This document shows, in pieces, positions 15,095-23,088 of a stretch of DNA of 64,000 nucleotides. Position numbers and translations under genes: made by a program. The stretch is from the NCBI RefSeq assembly GCF_024741235.1, contig NZ_JANSKA010000003.1, positions 62,001 to 126,000 on the forward strand. The letters are read 5' to 3'. The notes beneath the pieces were generated by a model. It did no database searches. It was given only the letters and a program-made list of their open reading frames with translations, and was not told the DNA's origin. Positions within the stretch are counted from its first letter, which is position 1. Every line of letters starts with the position of its first letter. The stretch is from Tractidigestivibacter montrealensis (GTDB lineage: Bacteria; Actinomycetota; Coriobacteriia; Coriobacteriales; Atopobiaceae).

Positions 15095-16255
15095 CTACGC
15101 CACGGGCACCAGCTTGCCGCCAACGTAGGTCGCCGTGAGCGACATGTCGGCCGCGTAGACGTTGAAGTCCGCGTTGCGCCCGGGCAGCATGCTGCCGCAG
15201 ACGTCATCCACGCCCACCGAGCGCGCCGCGATCTCGCTGCCCATGCGAATGGCCTGCTCGGGCGTCACGATGCCCCAGTCGACCATGTTCTTCACGCCCT
15301 TGGCAAGCGTGAGGACAGACCCAGCGATGCTGCTCATGTCGGCAAGGTAGCAGAGGTCGTCCTTCATGACCACGGGCAGGCCGCCGCTCATGTAGCTGCC
15401 CTCGGGCATGCCACCGCAGGCAAGGCAATCCGTGATGAGAACCACGTGCTCCCAGCCCTTGGCGCGCACGAGCGCCGCGCACGCGGCGGGCTGCACGTGA
15501 TGGCCGTCGCAGATGAGCTCGGCGTACGTCTCGTCCGTGGTCATGGCGCAGCCGAGCACGCCCGGCTCGCGCTGGTGCAGGCCGCGCATGCCGTTGTAGG
15601 TGTGCACGAATACGGTGGCACCGGCGTCAACGGCGGCGATGCTCTCATCGTACGTGGCGTCGGAGTGACCAAGCGCGGTCACCACGCCCTCGGCAGCAAG
15701 GCGCGAGATGTACTCGGGCGCCTCGGGGTACTCGGGCGCCAGCGCGCTCTTGCGAATGAGGCCGCGCGCCCTGCGCTGCCACTCAGCAAAGTCATCGTAC
15801 GAAGGTGGCACCAGATACTTGGGGTTCTGGGCACCCTTGTGCTTCTCGGTAAAGAAGGGTCCCTCAAGGTAGATGCCCGGAATGCGAGCGCCCACAAAGT
15901 CATCGTCGCGCTCGTCCACCGCGTCCGCGATGGCCTCGCACTGGTTGCCAATGTTCTCAACCGAGTCCGTGAACGTGGTGGGCAGCCACGCCGTGGTGCC
16001 ACGCTGCACGAGGGCAACGGAGGCATCATTTATGCCCGCAGGGTCGATGTCGGTGGTCGCATGGTTGTGGAAGCCGTGGATGTGGGTGTCAACCAGGCCG
16101 GCGCCAACGTAGGCACCCGCGTAGTCAACGATCTCGCAGTCCGGCTTCTCTGTCGAGAAGGACCCAAAGCGACCGTCGGTGATGGTGAGGTAGCCCTCTC
16201 CGGTGAGCCTACCGGGGAGAACAAAGTGAGCGGCATGAACCGCATACGTTGCCAT
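15095..16255 (-). CDS. nagA: N-acetylhexosamine-6-phosphate deacetylase
   Basis: 386 residues from the ATG at 16255 (AAGGAGAG upstream). NagA amidohydrolase fold: VDTHIHGF (metal site), GIYLEGPFF with the conserved Glu, LGHSDAT, HTYNGMRGLHQREPG, ELICDGHHV, and LITDCLACGG with the catalytic Asp. It removes acetate from GlcNAc-6-P or GalNAc-6-P in the cytoplasm. As the last gene of an operon with AgaS and a GalNAc-type PTS, GalNAc-6-P is the likely substrate (the AgaA role), though GlcNAc-6-P activity is not excluded. A long stem-loop separates it from agaS. Confidence 0.93.
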   Translation of the reverse strand: MATYAVHAAHFVLPGRLTGEGYLTITDGRFGSFSTEKPDCEIVDYAGAYVGAGLVDTHIHGFHNHATTDIDPAGINDASVALVQRGTTAWLPTTFTDSVENIGNQCEAIADAVDERDDDFVGARIPGIYLEGPFFTEKHKGAQNPKYLVPPSYDDFAEWQRRARGLIRKSALAPEYPEAPEYISRLAAEGVVTALGHSDATYDESIAAVDAGATVFVHTYNGMRGLHQREPGVLGCAMTTDETYAELICDGHHVQPAACAALVRAKGWEHVVLITDCLACGGMPEGSYMSGGLPVVMKDDLCYLADMSSIAGSVLTLAKGVKNMVDWGIVTPEQAIRMGSEIAARSVGVDDVCGSMLPGRNADFNVYAADMSLTATYVGGKLVPVA

Positions 16256-16276
16256 GATCTCTCCTTCCAGGGCCAA

Positions 16277-16340
16277 AGCCCTCGGTGCGGGGATAAGTTA
16301 GCTAAGGTATACCCAAGGCTCTCCGCACCGAAGCAGGGCT
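16277..16340. other. Intercistronic stem-loop between agaS and nagA
   Basis: AGCCCT-CGGTGCGG (16277-16290) pairs with CCGCACCG (16323-16330) and AGGGCT (16335-16340), with a 4-base bulge and a loop of about 32 bases. It begins at the agaS stop codon. There is no T-run, so it is probably an mRNA processing or stability element. Confidence 0.5.
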
Positions 16341-17508
16341 ACAGGCTAAACGGGTGAATGGTCACGCCCTTGACAACGCGGTTGACGGTACCGGTGGGCG
16401 ACGGGGTATCGGGGGTGTTGCCAACCTTGATGGAGGCGTTGATGGCCACCGTCTGCGCGAACATGACGTAAGGCAGCGCAAGGTAAGCCTCGGGGAGAAG
16501 CCCGTCGCCGTCAAACGAGAAGTTCTCGCCCTCAAAGTCGCTGCCGGTACGCTGCTGGACGCCCACCGTGGCCATGGCAATCTCGTCACCCTTGATCTCG
16601 TTGAGGATGTCGAGGTCGTACTGACGCGTGTAGGGGTCGTTGCTCACGAAGTCAAAGACGAGGGTCCTGTCGTCCACAAAGGACTTGGGTCCGTGGCGAT
16701 AGCCCATCGAGGAGTCGAACGAGGTCGCGATGCGGCCGGCGCAGAGCTCCAGGATCTTGAGCTGCCCCTCGCGGGCAAGGCCGGAGAGCGAGGCGGAGCC
16801 CAGGTAGGTCACGCGGTCGAAGTCGCGGTTTACCCACGCCTTGATCTGGGGCTCGCGGGCAACCACATCGCGGCCCATCTTGGCGGCACGGGCGACCCAG
16901 GCGCGCTTGTCCTCGATCGAGGCCTGGTCAAAGATCAGCGCCGAGAGGAGCAGCATGCAGGAGTAGCTGCCCGTCATGGCAAAGCCCTTGTCGTTCGCGC
17001 CCGGGATGAGCAGCGTGAGAGCGCGCTCGTCGTCCTTGGACTCCTGGGCGAGCCTGCCCTCGGGAGCGCAGGTCACGTTGAGGTAGAGAAGGTCCTTGGC
17101 GACCTGCCCCACGCGCTCATAGGCGGCCATGCTCTCGGGGCTGTTGCCGCTGCGGGCAAAGGACACCATGACCGTGGGGTCCTCGGGACGCACGTAGTCG
17201 AGGGGGGCGCACACCACGTCTGTCGTGGCCACGGGCGCAAACTCGAAGGCTTCGTTGTCACCAACGCGGCGCAGGTACGGTACGAGCGTGTCGCTCACGT
17301 ACGCCGAGGTTCCGGCACCGCAGAAGATCACGCGGGTGCGGCGGGCGCCACCAAGCGCACGTGCCTTGGCGAGAAATTCCTCGATTGCCGGCAGATTGTC
17401 CTCGTAGATCTTGAGCGTGCCCTCCCACAGGTCCGGCTGCTGCATGATCTCCTTGGTGGTGATCTGTGCGCCCATCGACGTGAGCGTTGCCTCGTCCATC
17501 TCGAACAT
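16339..17508 (-). CDS. agaS: AgaS-type SIS protein, galactosamine-6-phosphate isomerase/deaminase
   Basis: 389 residues with two SIS domains. Recognisable blocks are TTKEIMQQPDLW, VIFCGAGTSAYV, VSFARSGNSPES, YLGSASLSGLAREGQLKILEL and SSMGYRHGPKSFVDD. AgaS converts GalN-6-P to tagatose 6-phosphate and ammonia. GGAGGAG precedes the ATG at 17508. It stands between the GntR regulator and nagA in a minus-strand operon, next to a GalNAc-type PTS, which supports this substrate. GlmS itself is excluded because there is no glutaminase domain. Confidence 0.93.
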   Translation of the reverse strand: MFEMDEATLTSMGAQITTKEIMQQPDLWEGTLKIYEDNLPAIEEFLAKARALGGARRTRVIFCGAGTSAYVSDTLVPYLRRVGDNEAFEFAPVATTDVVCAPLDYVRPEDPTVMVSFARSGNSPESMAAYERVGQVAKDLLYLNVTCAPEGRLAQESKDDERALTLLIPGANDKGFAMTGSYSCMLLLSALIFDQASIEDKRAWVARAAKMGRDVVAREPQIKAWVNRDFDRVTYLGSASLSGLAREGQLKILELCAGRIATSFDSSMGYRHGPKSFVDDRTLVFDFVSNDPYTRQYDLDILNEIKGDEIAMATVGVQQRTGSDFEGENFSFDGDGLLPEAYLALPYVMFAQTVAINASIKVGNTPDTPSPTGTVNRVVKGVTIHPFSL

Positions 17509-17533
17509 GTTCTTCTCCTCCCGGGGGCCTTCC

Positions 17534-18262
17534 CTAGCCCCGATAGTGTGAAACCTTGTATCTGAACTGGTCGGCTCGAGCCACGCTCCTGGTGTACTCG
17601 ATGGCCGTGTTCTTCACGTTGAAGGTGGTGCGGTAGAGCTTGAGCACGGGTGCCGCCTCGCCAATGCCGAGAAGCTCCGCGTCGTCCTTGCGGGCAACGC
17701 TTGCGCAGAACTCCTCCTCGGCCACGCGGATGGTCTCGTGGTAGACCTTCTCCATGAGGTCGTAGAGGGGCTGATCCTCGACGTCCTTCCGAGAGAGCCC
17801 CAGGAACTCCGAGGCCGGCAGGTACGTGCGCTCGACCATCATGGGGATGCCGTCTGCGATGCGCAGACGCTTCATGCGAATCACATGGTCGCCAATGCGC
17901 AGCCCCAGGCAGGCGGCTATGTGTTTTGGCGCCTCCCTGGTGTCGAACTCAAGAACCACCGTGCTGGGGACCCTTCCCATGCTTCTCATCTGCTCGGTGA
18001 AGCTGTAGGTCCCCATGAGGTTCGTAGCCTCGCGCACCGAGTCCGAGACAAAGGTGCCTCGGCCATGCTGCCTGGTGACAAGCCCCTGCCGCTCAAGTTC
18101 CGCGAGAGCCAGTCGCACGGTCGTACGCGAGAGACCGTACGTCTCGCAGAGCTCGCGCTCGGAGGGAAGCATGTCGCCAGCGCCCATCTCGTTCTCTATC
18201 TTCTCGTGGAGAAGATCGACGAGCTGGTCGTAGAGGGGCTGCTTTCGCGAGATGGGGGTCAT
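17534..18262 (-). CDS. GntR/HutC-family regulator of amino-sugar genes
   Basis: 242 residues from the ATG at 18262; a TTG at 18301 is possible. The N-terminal winged HTH has LPSERELCETYGLSRTTVRLALAELERQGLVTRQHGRGTFV, a textbook GntR pattern given here only for identification in two halves (LPSERELCETYGLS and TTVRLALAELERQGL). The C-terminal UTRA effector domain covers about residues 85-240. HutC-type amino-sugar regulators such as NagR and DasR bind TGGT-N4-ACCA sites. Three such sites or near matches lie at 21834-22056 between the PTS and the kinase gene, so it probably controls this locus. Confidence 0.9.
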   Translation of the reverse strand: MTPISRKQPLYDQLVDLLHEKIENEMGAGDMLPSERELCETYGLSRTTVRLALAELERQGLVTRQHGRGTFVSDSVREATNLMGTYSFTEQMRSMGRVPSTVVLEFDTREAPKHIAACLGLRIGDHVIRMKRLRIADGIPMMVERTYLPASEFLGLSRKDVEDQPLYDLMEKVYHETIRVAEEEFCASVARKDDAELLGIGEAAPVLKLYRTTFNVKNTAIEYTRSVARADQFRYKVSHYRG

Positions 18263-18409
18263 GTCATCACCGTCCTGAAAAAAGGCGCGAGCACGCGTCA
18301 AGCGTACCCGCGCCGCCTGTTGCCATAGAGCCCGCTACGCACATGTGCCGGATTTGGTTCCGGGCACCCGGGGCGGCGGGCCGCCCCGGGCACGCAGCAA
18401 TTGTAGGGC

Positions 18410-19510
18410 TTAGCCCCAGATGCTCGGCCAGATGCCGAAGCCGGCACCGACAATACCGATGATGAGCACGAGAACAATACCCTTGATGGGGGTGAAGTTC
18501 TTCTTGGAGAACAGGTAGTACAGAAGCATGACCAGCGCGAGCGGGACAAGCTTGGGGCAGATGCTGTCGAGGATCTTGGCGATGTCGACGTTGACGGGCG
18601 AGGTGACGGTCTCCATGTAGGTGACCTCGCTCATGCCGTTGCCAAGGTCGGTGGCGCCAGCGGTCACGGCGTTGCCGTCAGCATCGGTGGTGGCCAGCGG
18701 CTTGCCCGCAGCGTCAACCATGCCGGAGAGCGTGGTGCCGTCGGAGTCCTTGGAGATGACCTCGAACTTGCTCACGTCCTCGGTGGGAACGGTCGCGGTG
18801 TGCGCGACGTAGGCCTGCGTGGTGCCGTTGGGGATCGTGAGGTTGATCTGCGTGCCACCCATGGTGACGGTGAGGCAGCCGACGACGAAGACGCCGAGGA
18901 TGGAGGCTGCGCGGGTGAACGCCTTCATGTGCTCCATGAGGGTGTCGAGCGCGTTCATGCCCATCTTGTACGACCAGTTCATGAGGCCGAAGCGCAGGGC
19001 GAACTGGATGATGTTGAAGACGATGAGGAACAGGATGGGGCCAAAGACGTTGCCCGCGATGGCCATGTTCGAGGTGATGCCGGCCAGAATAGGCACGAGG
19101 GTCATCCAGAAGATGGCGTCGCCGATGCCACCGAGCGGGCCCATGAGGGAGACGCGGACGGCGCGGATTGTGGGGATGTCAACCTTCTTCTGCTCCATGG
19201 AGAGGATGATGCCCATGGCGAAGGTGACGAGGAACGGGTGGATGTTGAAGAACTCCATGTTGTGGGTCATCGAGAGCGCGAGGTCTTCCTTGTTATCCGC
19301 GTGAATCTTCTCGAGACCGGGGAGGATGGAGTAGAGCCAGCCTGCGGCCTGCATGCGCTCGTAGTTGAAGGACGCCTGCAGGAAGCAGGAGCGCCACGCC
19401 ATCTTGTTGAGCGTCTTCTGATCGAGGTCGGCAGCAGGCGTGAGGTTCTGGTATTCAGCCACGCCCTCAAAGCGGTTGACGGTCTGAGCGGTCGTCTCGT
19501 TAGATGCCAT
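18410..19510 (-). CDS. PTS EIID, N-acetylgalactosamine type, with an enlarged loop
   Basis: 366 residues from the ATG at 19510 (GGTGAGGAAG upstream), about 90 longer than typical EIID. It has SFNYERMQAAGW, SLMGPLGGIGDAIFW and C-terminal membrane segments. An insertion of roughly residues 225-307 (TTQAYVAHTATVPTEDVSKF ... EVTYMETVTSPVN) lies between the last two membrane regions, probably outside the membrane. With EIIC it forms the channel. Its start overlaps the EIIC stop by 11 bases. Confidence 0.93.
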   Translation of the reverse strand: MASNETTAQTVNRFEGVAEYQNLTPAADLDQKTLNKMAWRSCFLQASFNYERMQAAGWLYSILPGLEKIHADNKEDLALSMTHNMEFFNIHPFLVTFAMGIILSMEQKKVDIPTIRAVRVSLMGPLGGIGDAIFWMTLVPILAGITSNMAIAGNVFGPILFLIVFNIIQFALRFGLMNWSYKMGMNALDTLMEHMKAFTRAASILGVFVVGCLTVTMGGTQINLTIPNGTTQAYVAHTATVPTEDVSKFEVISKDSDGTTLSGMVDAAGKPLATTDADGNAVTAGATDLGNGMSEVTYMETVTSPVNVDIAKILDSICPKLVPLALVMLLYYLFSKKNFTPIKGIVLVLIIGIVGAGFGIWPSIWG

Positions 19511-20309
19511 CTTCCTCACCTCCATCGGTGTCAGCAGCAACGGCAACGGAACCCTTGAGCTCGGTGTTCTGCTGGTAGTCCCAGTATGCAAAGCCAAAGC
19601 CGATGAGGGCCAGGATCAGCAGGGCCGGAGTCGCCAGGCTTGAGATGCCGGAGACGATAATTGCGAGGCCAAAGCCCATGAAGTAGAAGCCCCACATGTC
19701 ACGGTTCATCATGAACTTGAGCAGGATTGCAAAGCCGACGAAGCGCATCATGCCACCGGCAGCGGAGAGGCCGTTGCTGAGCCACTTGGGGATGGCGGCA
19801 ACGACGGCGGAGCCGACGGCCTGGCCGCCGATGAAGAACAGGGTGACAACGACGCCAAAGATGAGGCCGAGCAGGCACATCGAGAGGTAGTTGATGTTCT
19901 CGATGCCCTTGGGGTTAGCCTCGGCGGCGTACTGGTCGCACTTGGACATGAGCGGCGACATGATCGTGAAGATCAGGGTGACGCCGTACTGGCCAAGCAG
20001 GGAGAACGGAATAGCAGTAGCGACAGCAGCGTTCGGGTCAAGCTTGAGGGTGATTGCCAGAATGGCCGCCATGATGCCACCGACAACCGCGTTAGGCGGC
20101 TGGGCACCTCCGATTGGCATGTTGCCAATCGTCATGAGCTGGTACGTGCCACCAACGATGAGGCCGGTCTGCACGTCGCCAAGGATGAGGCCGATCACCA
20201 TACCGGTGACGATCGGCTGATACAGAGACTCGAGGAAGCTGAACTGGTCGATAGCCGCGATGAACGTGACAATGAAGACCAAGATCACCTGGAGAGCTGA
20301 GTATTCCAT
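19500..20309 (-). CDS. PTS EIIC, N-acetylgalactosamine/sorbose type
   Basis: 269 residues from the ATG at 20309, with AAGGAGGAAC upstream. Polytopic; begins MEYSALQVILVFIVTFIAAID, then GLILGDVQTGLIVGGTYQLM, IGGAQPPNAVVGGIMAA and LGQYGVTLIFTI. This is the EIIC pattern of the AgaW/AgaC group. It is coupled to EIID by overlap. A small hairpin lies in the 124-base gap to EIIB. Confidence 0.94.
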   Translation of the reverse strand: MEYSALQVILVFIVTFIAAIDQFSFLESLYQPIVTGMVIGLILGDVQTGLIVGGTYQLMTIGNMPIGGAQPPNAVVGGIMAAILAITLKLDPNAAVATAIPFSLLGQYGVTLIFTIMSPLMSKCDQYAAEANPKGIENINYLSMCLLGLIFGVVVTLFFIGGQAVGSAVVAAIPKWLSNGLSAAGGMMRFVGFAILLKFMMNRDMWGFYFMGFGLAIIVSGISSLATPALLILALIGFGFAYWDYQQNTELKGSVAVAADTDGGEEDGI

Positions 20310-20375
20310 CCTTGTTCCTCCTTTCCTATGGTTCCTAGTACCACGTGCCACGGATAGAGATAGAGCTATCGCTAA

Positions 20376-20394
20376 CACCCGTCCCTCACGGGTG
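20376..20394. other. Small hairpin between PTS EIIB and EIIC genes
   Basis: CACCCGT (20376-20382) and ACGGGTG (20388-20394) form a 7 bp stem with a 5-base loop. It may trim or stabilise the PTS mRNA; too weak to call a terminator. Confidence 0.4.
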
Positions 20395-20433
20395 CGCACG
20401 ACCAAACTAAGTTGTTGCGAAAAGTGCTGTGGG

Positions 20434-20916
20434 CTACTCGAAGAGTTTCGACGTAGGCTCGACCGGCGTGCTGGGCACGCGCTGGATCGAGAGCTCCACG
20501 CCCGCGTCCTGGAGCGCACGGAAGGCAGCAACGTCCTCGTCATTCACGGCAACAGAGGTTGCAACCTGGCGCTTGCCCTCGGACATGTGCATGTTGCCAA
20601 TGTTGAGCTTCTTGATGGGCACGCCGCCCTTGACCAGGCGCAGCGCATCCTCGGGGTTCTCCACGATAAGGAAAATGTGCTGGCGGGCAGCGGCCTTGTG
20701 AATCACGTCAATGGTCTTCTGAACGGAGAAGTACCTGGTGGCAACGCCCTGCGGAGCGGCCATGTCCATGAGCTTCTGGCGCATCTGGTTGCTGGCAACG
20801 TTATCGTTGGCAACAAGGATCAGGTTTGCGCCGATGGTGCTCGTCCACTGGGTGGCGACCTGGCCGTGAATCAGGCGGTTGTCGATCCTGGTAAGAAGAA
20901 TGTTGGGCTCAGCCAT
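20434..20916 (-). CDS. PTS EIIB, N-acetylgalactosamine type
   Basis: 160 residues beginning MAEPNILLTRIDNRLIHGQV; the His in RLIHGQV is the phosphorylation site. TSTIGANLILVANDNVASN and IGNMHMSEGKRQV match AgaV/AgaB-type EIIB subunits, which suggests GalNAc or galactosamine rather than mannose. AGAAAGGGGAAG precedes the start. Only 36% or so by eye is shared with the EIIB at 4383-4868 outside the active site, so the two systems are separate. The percentage is an impression, not an alignment. Confidence 0.94.
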   Translation of the reverse strand: MAEPNILLTRIDNRLIHGQVATQWTSTIGANLILVANDNVASNQMRQKLMDMAAPQGVATRYFSVQKTIDVIHKAAARQHIFLIVENPEDALRLVKGGVPIKKLNIGNMHMSEGKRQVATSVAVNDEDVAAFRALQDAGVELSIQRVPSTPVEPTSKLFE

Positions 20917-21007
20917 GCTTGCTTCCCCTTTCTCGTTCTCGCCCGCGTTCGTGGCGAGGCTTTTCCTTCTTGACTGCAGACGGACGAACTTGCTGTGCTA
21001 GTGCGCG

Positions 21008-21292
21008 TTACTTTTTTGAGATCTCCTGGATCGCATACCTCGAGACCTCAATTACCGCTCCGGACTTGACCTCAACGTCGCAGGTCTCCTCACCAACGCG
21101 GACGAGCTTGCCAAAGAGACCGCCGGCAAAGGCAACACGCTGGCCAACCTTGAGGTTGGCGTGGAGCTCTGCGAAGTAGGCCTTCTGCTTGTTTGCCTTC
21201 ACCGCGCTGTAGATCGCGTAGACAACGCCCATGATGGCAATGAGGATGAGCAGCGCCGCGCAGGCGGCAAGCACGTTCTGCCAGAAGTCCAT
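21008..21292 (-). CDS. YajC-like small membrane protein inside the PTS operon
   Basis: 94 residues: one N-terminal membrane helix (about 8-31, VLAACAALLILIAIMGVVYAIY), then LKVGQRVAFAGGLFGKLVRVGEETCDVEVKSGAVIEVSRYAI, the YajC beta domain, cited here as the short blocks VGQRV, GGLFGKLV and VIEVSRYAI. YajC is an accessory subunit of the SecDF translocase. Its start overlaps the EIIA stop by one base (TAATG), so it is co-translated with EIIA. Similar yajC-like genes sit in hexosamine PTS operons of streptococci. Its role in the transporter is unknown to me. Confidence 0.85.
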   Translation of the reverse strand: MDFWQNVLAACAALLILIAIMGVVYAIYSAVKANKQKAYFAELHANLKVGQRVAFAGGLFGKLVRVGEETCDVEVKSGAVIEVSRYAIQEISKK

Positions 21293-21729
21293 TACAGGCC
21301 CAGCTCGTCAGAGTCGGCGTCAGACTCGTCGTCAACGGAGAGAACCATGTGGACAACGCCCTCCTTGCCCGCCTCGACGGCGCAGTCGACAAGTTCCTGC
21401 GTGGTGGACTCAGGAGTGCGGGTGGTGAGGACCTCGAGGAGCATGGGCAGGTTGGTGCCTGCGACAACCTCGACGCCAGGGGCCACCTGCGTGTTCATCA
21501 TGGCCTGGTTGAACGGCGTGCCTCCCATGAGGTCGCAGAAGACAATCACGCCGTCGTTCCTCTCGGCTGACGCCGCAATGGCGTCGCCCAGCTTCTGGGG
21601 GAACTCGCCTGCCTCGTCCTCGTGAAACGGGACAACATCGAACTCCTCCTGCGGGCCAGCAATCATCTTAACGGAGCTGTCGAGACCAACGGAAAAGTCT
21701 CCGTGACCAGTGAGCACAAATCCGACCAT
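21292..21729 (-). CDS. PTS EIIA, N-acetylgalactosamine/mannose family
   Basis: 145 residues from the ATG at 21729 (GAGGAGGAC upstream). MVGFVLTGHGDFSVGL carries the phosphorylated His, and FCDLMGGTPFNQA is the conserved EIIA loop. It takes phosphate from HPr and passes it to EIIB. It is the first gene of the minus-strand operon, read from the regulatory region at 21730-22137. Being intact, it could in principle serve the hexitol-type PTS whose EIIA carries an amber codon. Confidence 0.94.
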   Translation of the reverse strand: MVGFVLTGHGDFSVGLDSSVKMIAGPQEEFDVVPFHEDEAGEFPQKLGDAIAASAERNDGVIVFCDLMGGTPFNQAMMNTQVAPGVEVVAGTNLPMLLEVLTTRTPESTTQELVDCAVEAGKEGVVHMVLSVDDESDADSDELGL

Positions 21730-21833
21730 GCAAGTCCTCCTCTGACGGGGTTCTTCATCACGCCACATAGGCTAGAAGACTTTTGGTTCCAACAAGGAAC
21801 CTCTTTGTTACGCCCGTCGTACTTCTCGGTTAC

Positions 21834-21845
21834 TGGTTATTACCA
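21834..21845. promoter_or_regulatory. GntR/NagR-type operator TGGTTATTACCA
   Basis: TGGT-N4-ACCA, the half-site arrangement of HutC-family amino-sugar regulators (DasR consensus TGGTCTAGACCA). It lies 105 bases upstream of the EIIA start. Confidence 0.6.
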
Positions 21846-21966
21846 CGTTTCAACTAACGCCACTTTACAAGACCTCCGCAATTAGTCCATAGAAAACTTG
21901 GTTATTCTTTGCTGCATGCCGTTTACGGTTAAATTCATATCGGTCACGGCACGTTATCGCAGGTAG

Positions 21967-21988
21967 TGGTACTAATTTGGAAATACCA
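21967..21988. promoter_or_regulatory. Widely spaced TGGTA/TACCA dyad
   Basis: TGGTA (21967-21971) and TACCA (21984-21988) are separated by 12 bases. The spacing is not that of a standard GntR site, so this may be two half sites or chance. Confidence 0.35.
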
Positions 21989-22032
21989 GCATGTCTTGAC
22001 GCATTAATTCTCGCATAGATGAGTAAGATTTC

Positions 22033-22056
22033 TGGTATATCCAGTGGTTGTTACCA
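22033..22056. promoter_or_regulatory. Tandem GntR/NagR-type operators before the PfkB kinase gene
   Basis: TGGTATATCCA (22033-22043, near match) and TGGTTGTTACCA (22045-22056, exact TGGT-N4-ACCA) lie side by side about 80 bases before the kinase start. They are likely targets of the GntR protein at 17534-18262. Confidence 0.6.
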
Positions 22057-22137
22057 ACAGACAAACGGTACGTGTCGGATGGTTTCTTTCAGGAACTGGT
22101 ATCTAAATTGCACCCCAGAAATACAGGGAGGAAGACC

Positions 22138-23070
22138 ATGATTCTCACCGTTACGCTCAACACCTCTATCGACAAGGCCTACCGTATTTCCTCGACCCTC
22201 GAGCGCGGTACCGTCATGCGCGTGGCCGAGTGCATCGACAACGCAGGCGGCAAGGGCCTCAACGCGTCGCGCTCGGTGGCAACGTGCGGCGAGAAGGTGC
22301 TCTCGACCGGCTTTGTTGGCGGCAACAACGGACGGCTCCTCTGCGAGCTGCTCGACCGCGACAAAATCCCCCACGATTTTGTCAAGGTAGCAACCGAGAC
22401 GCGCTGCTGCGTGAACGTGCTCGAGCCCGACGGCCTCTCCACCGAGTTCCTGGAGCCCGGCCGCGAGGTGACGTCCGAGGAGCTCGCCGCCCTCGAGGAG
22501 CGGCTCGTCTCGCTCGTCTCGCGCGCCGACGTGGTCACCATGAGCGGCAGCTTCCCCAAGGGGCTGCCCGCCGACACCTATGTGCGTCTCATCAAGCTGG
22601 TTCGCTCGCAGGGCAAGCCGTGCATCCTCGATACCTCCGGCGCCACGCTCAAGGCAAGCATCGACGCGCTCCCCACCATGGTGAAGCCCAACACCGACGA
22701 GATCGGCCAGATCCTGGGTCGCAAGGTCTCCTCGGTGGAGGAGGTCATCGGCGCGGCGCACGAGCTCCACGAGCGCGGAATTGCGCAGGTGGTGGTCTCG
22801 CTCGGTGGCGACGGTGCCGTGATGGCATGCGACACGGGGACCTTCCGGGGGATTGCCCCCAAGATCGAGGTCGTGAACCCCGTGGGGGCCGGCGACACCA
22901 TGGTTGGCGCCTTTGCCGTTGCCATGGCCCGTGGCATGGAGCCCGCCGAGCAGCTGCGCTACGCGATGGCCTGCGCAAGCGCCAACTGCATGTCCGCCTC
23001 GACCGGTCACTTTGACATGGAGGTCGCGCGCGGTCTCATGGACGGCACCCGCGTGGAGCGCGTTGCCTAG
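22138..23070 (+). CDS. PfkB-family kinase, probably tagatose-6-phosphate kinase
   Basis: 310 residues, ATG with GGGAGGAAG upstream. It has MILTVTLNTSIDKAYR, the NAGGKGLNASR signature, TMSGSFPKGLP, and NPVGAGDTMVGAF with the catalytic Asp. This is the LacC/FruK (1-phosphofructokinase/tagatose-6-phosphate kinase) subfamily. Transcribed divergently from the GalNAc PTS, it supplies the step AgaS leaves open: tagatose 6-phosphate to tagatose 1,6-bisphosphate, then split by the aldolase at 24198. A separate FruK at 29183 serves fructose, which strengthens this assignment. Fructose-1-phosphate activity is not excluded. Confidence 0.88.
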   Translation: MILTVTLNTSIDKAYRISSTLERGTVMRVAECIDNAGGKGLNASRSVATCGEKVLSTGFVGGNNGRLLCELLDRDKIPHDFVKVATETRCCVNVLEPDGLSTEFLEPGREVTSEELAALEERLVSLVSRADVVTMSGSFPKGLPADTYVRLIKLVRSQGKPCILDTSGATLKASIDALPTMVKPNTDEIGQILGRKVSSVEEVIGAAHELHERGIAQVVVSLGGDGAVMACDTGTFRGIAPKIEVVNPVGAGDTMVGAFAVAMARGMEPAEQLRYAMACASANCMSASTGHFDMEVARGLMDGTRVERVA

Positions 23071-23088
23071 GCGCTCCGGGCACCTGTC

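Larger units (their letters stand above)
21730..22137. promoter_or_regulatory. Divergent control region of the N-acetylgalactosamine genes
   Basis: 408 AT-richer bases between EIIA (leftward) and the PfkB kinase (rightward), with no gene. It carries three TGGT...ACCA-type sites (listed separately). Promoter boxes cannot be fixed by eye with confidence. Confidence 0.7.
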
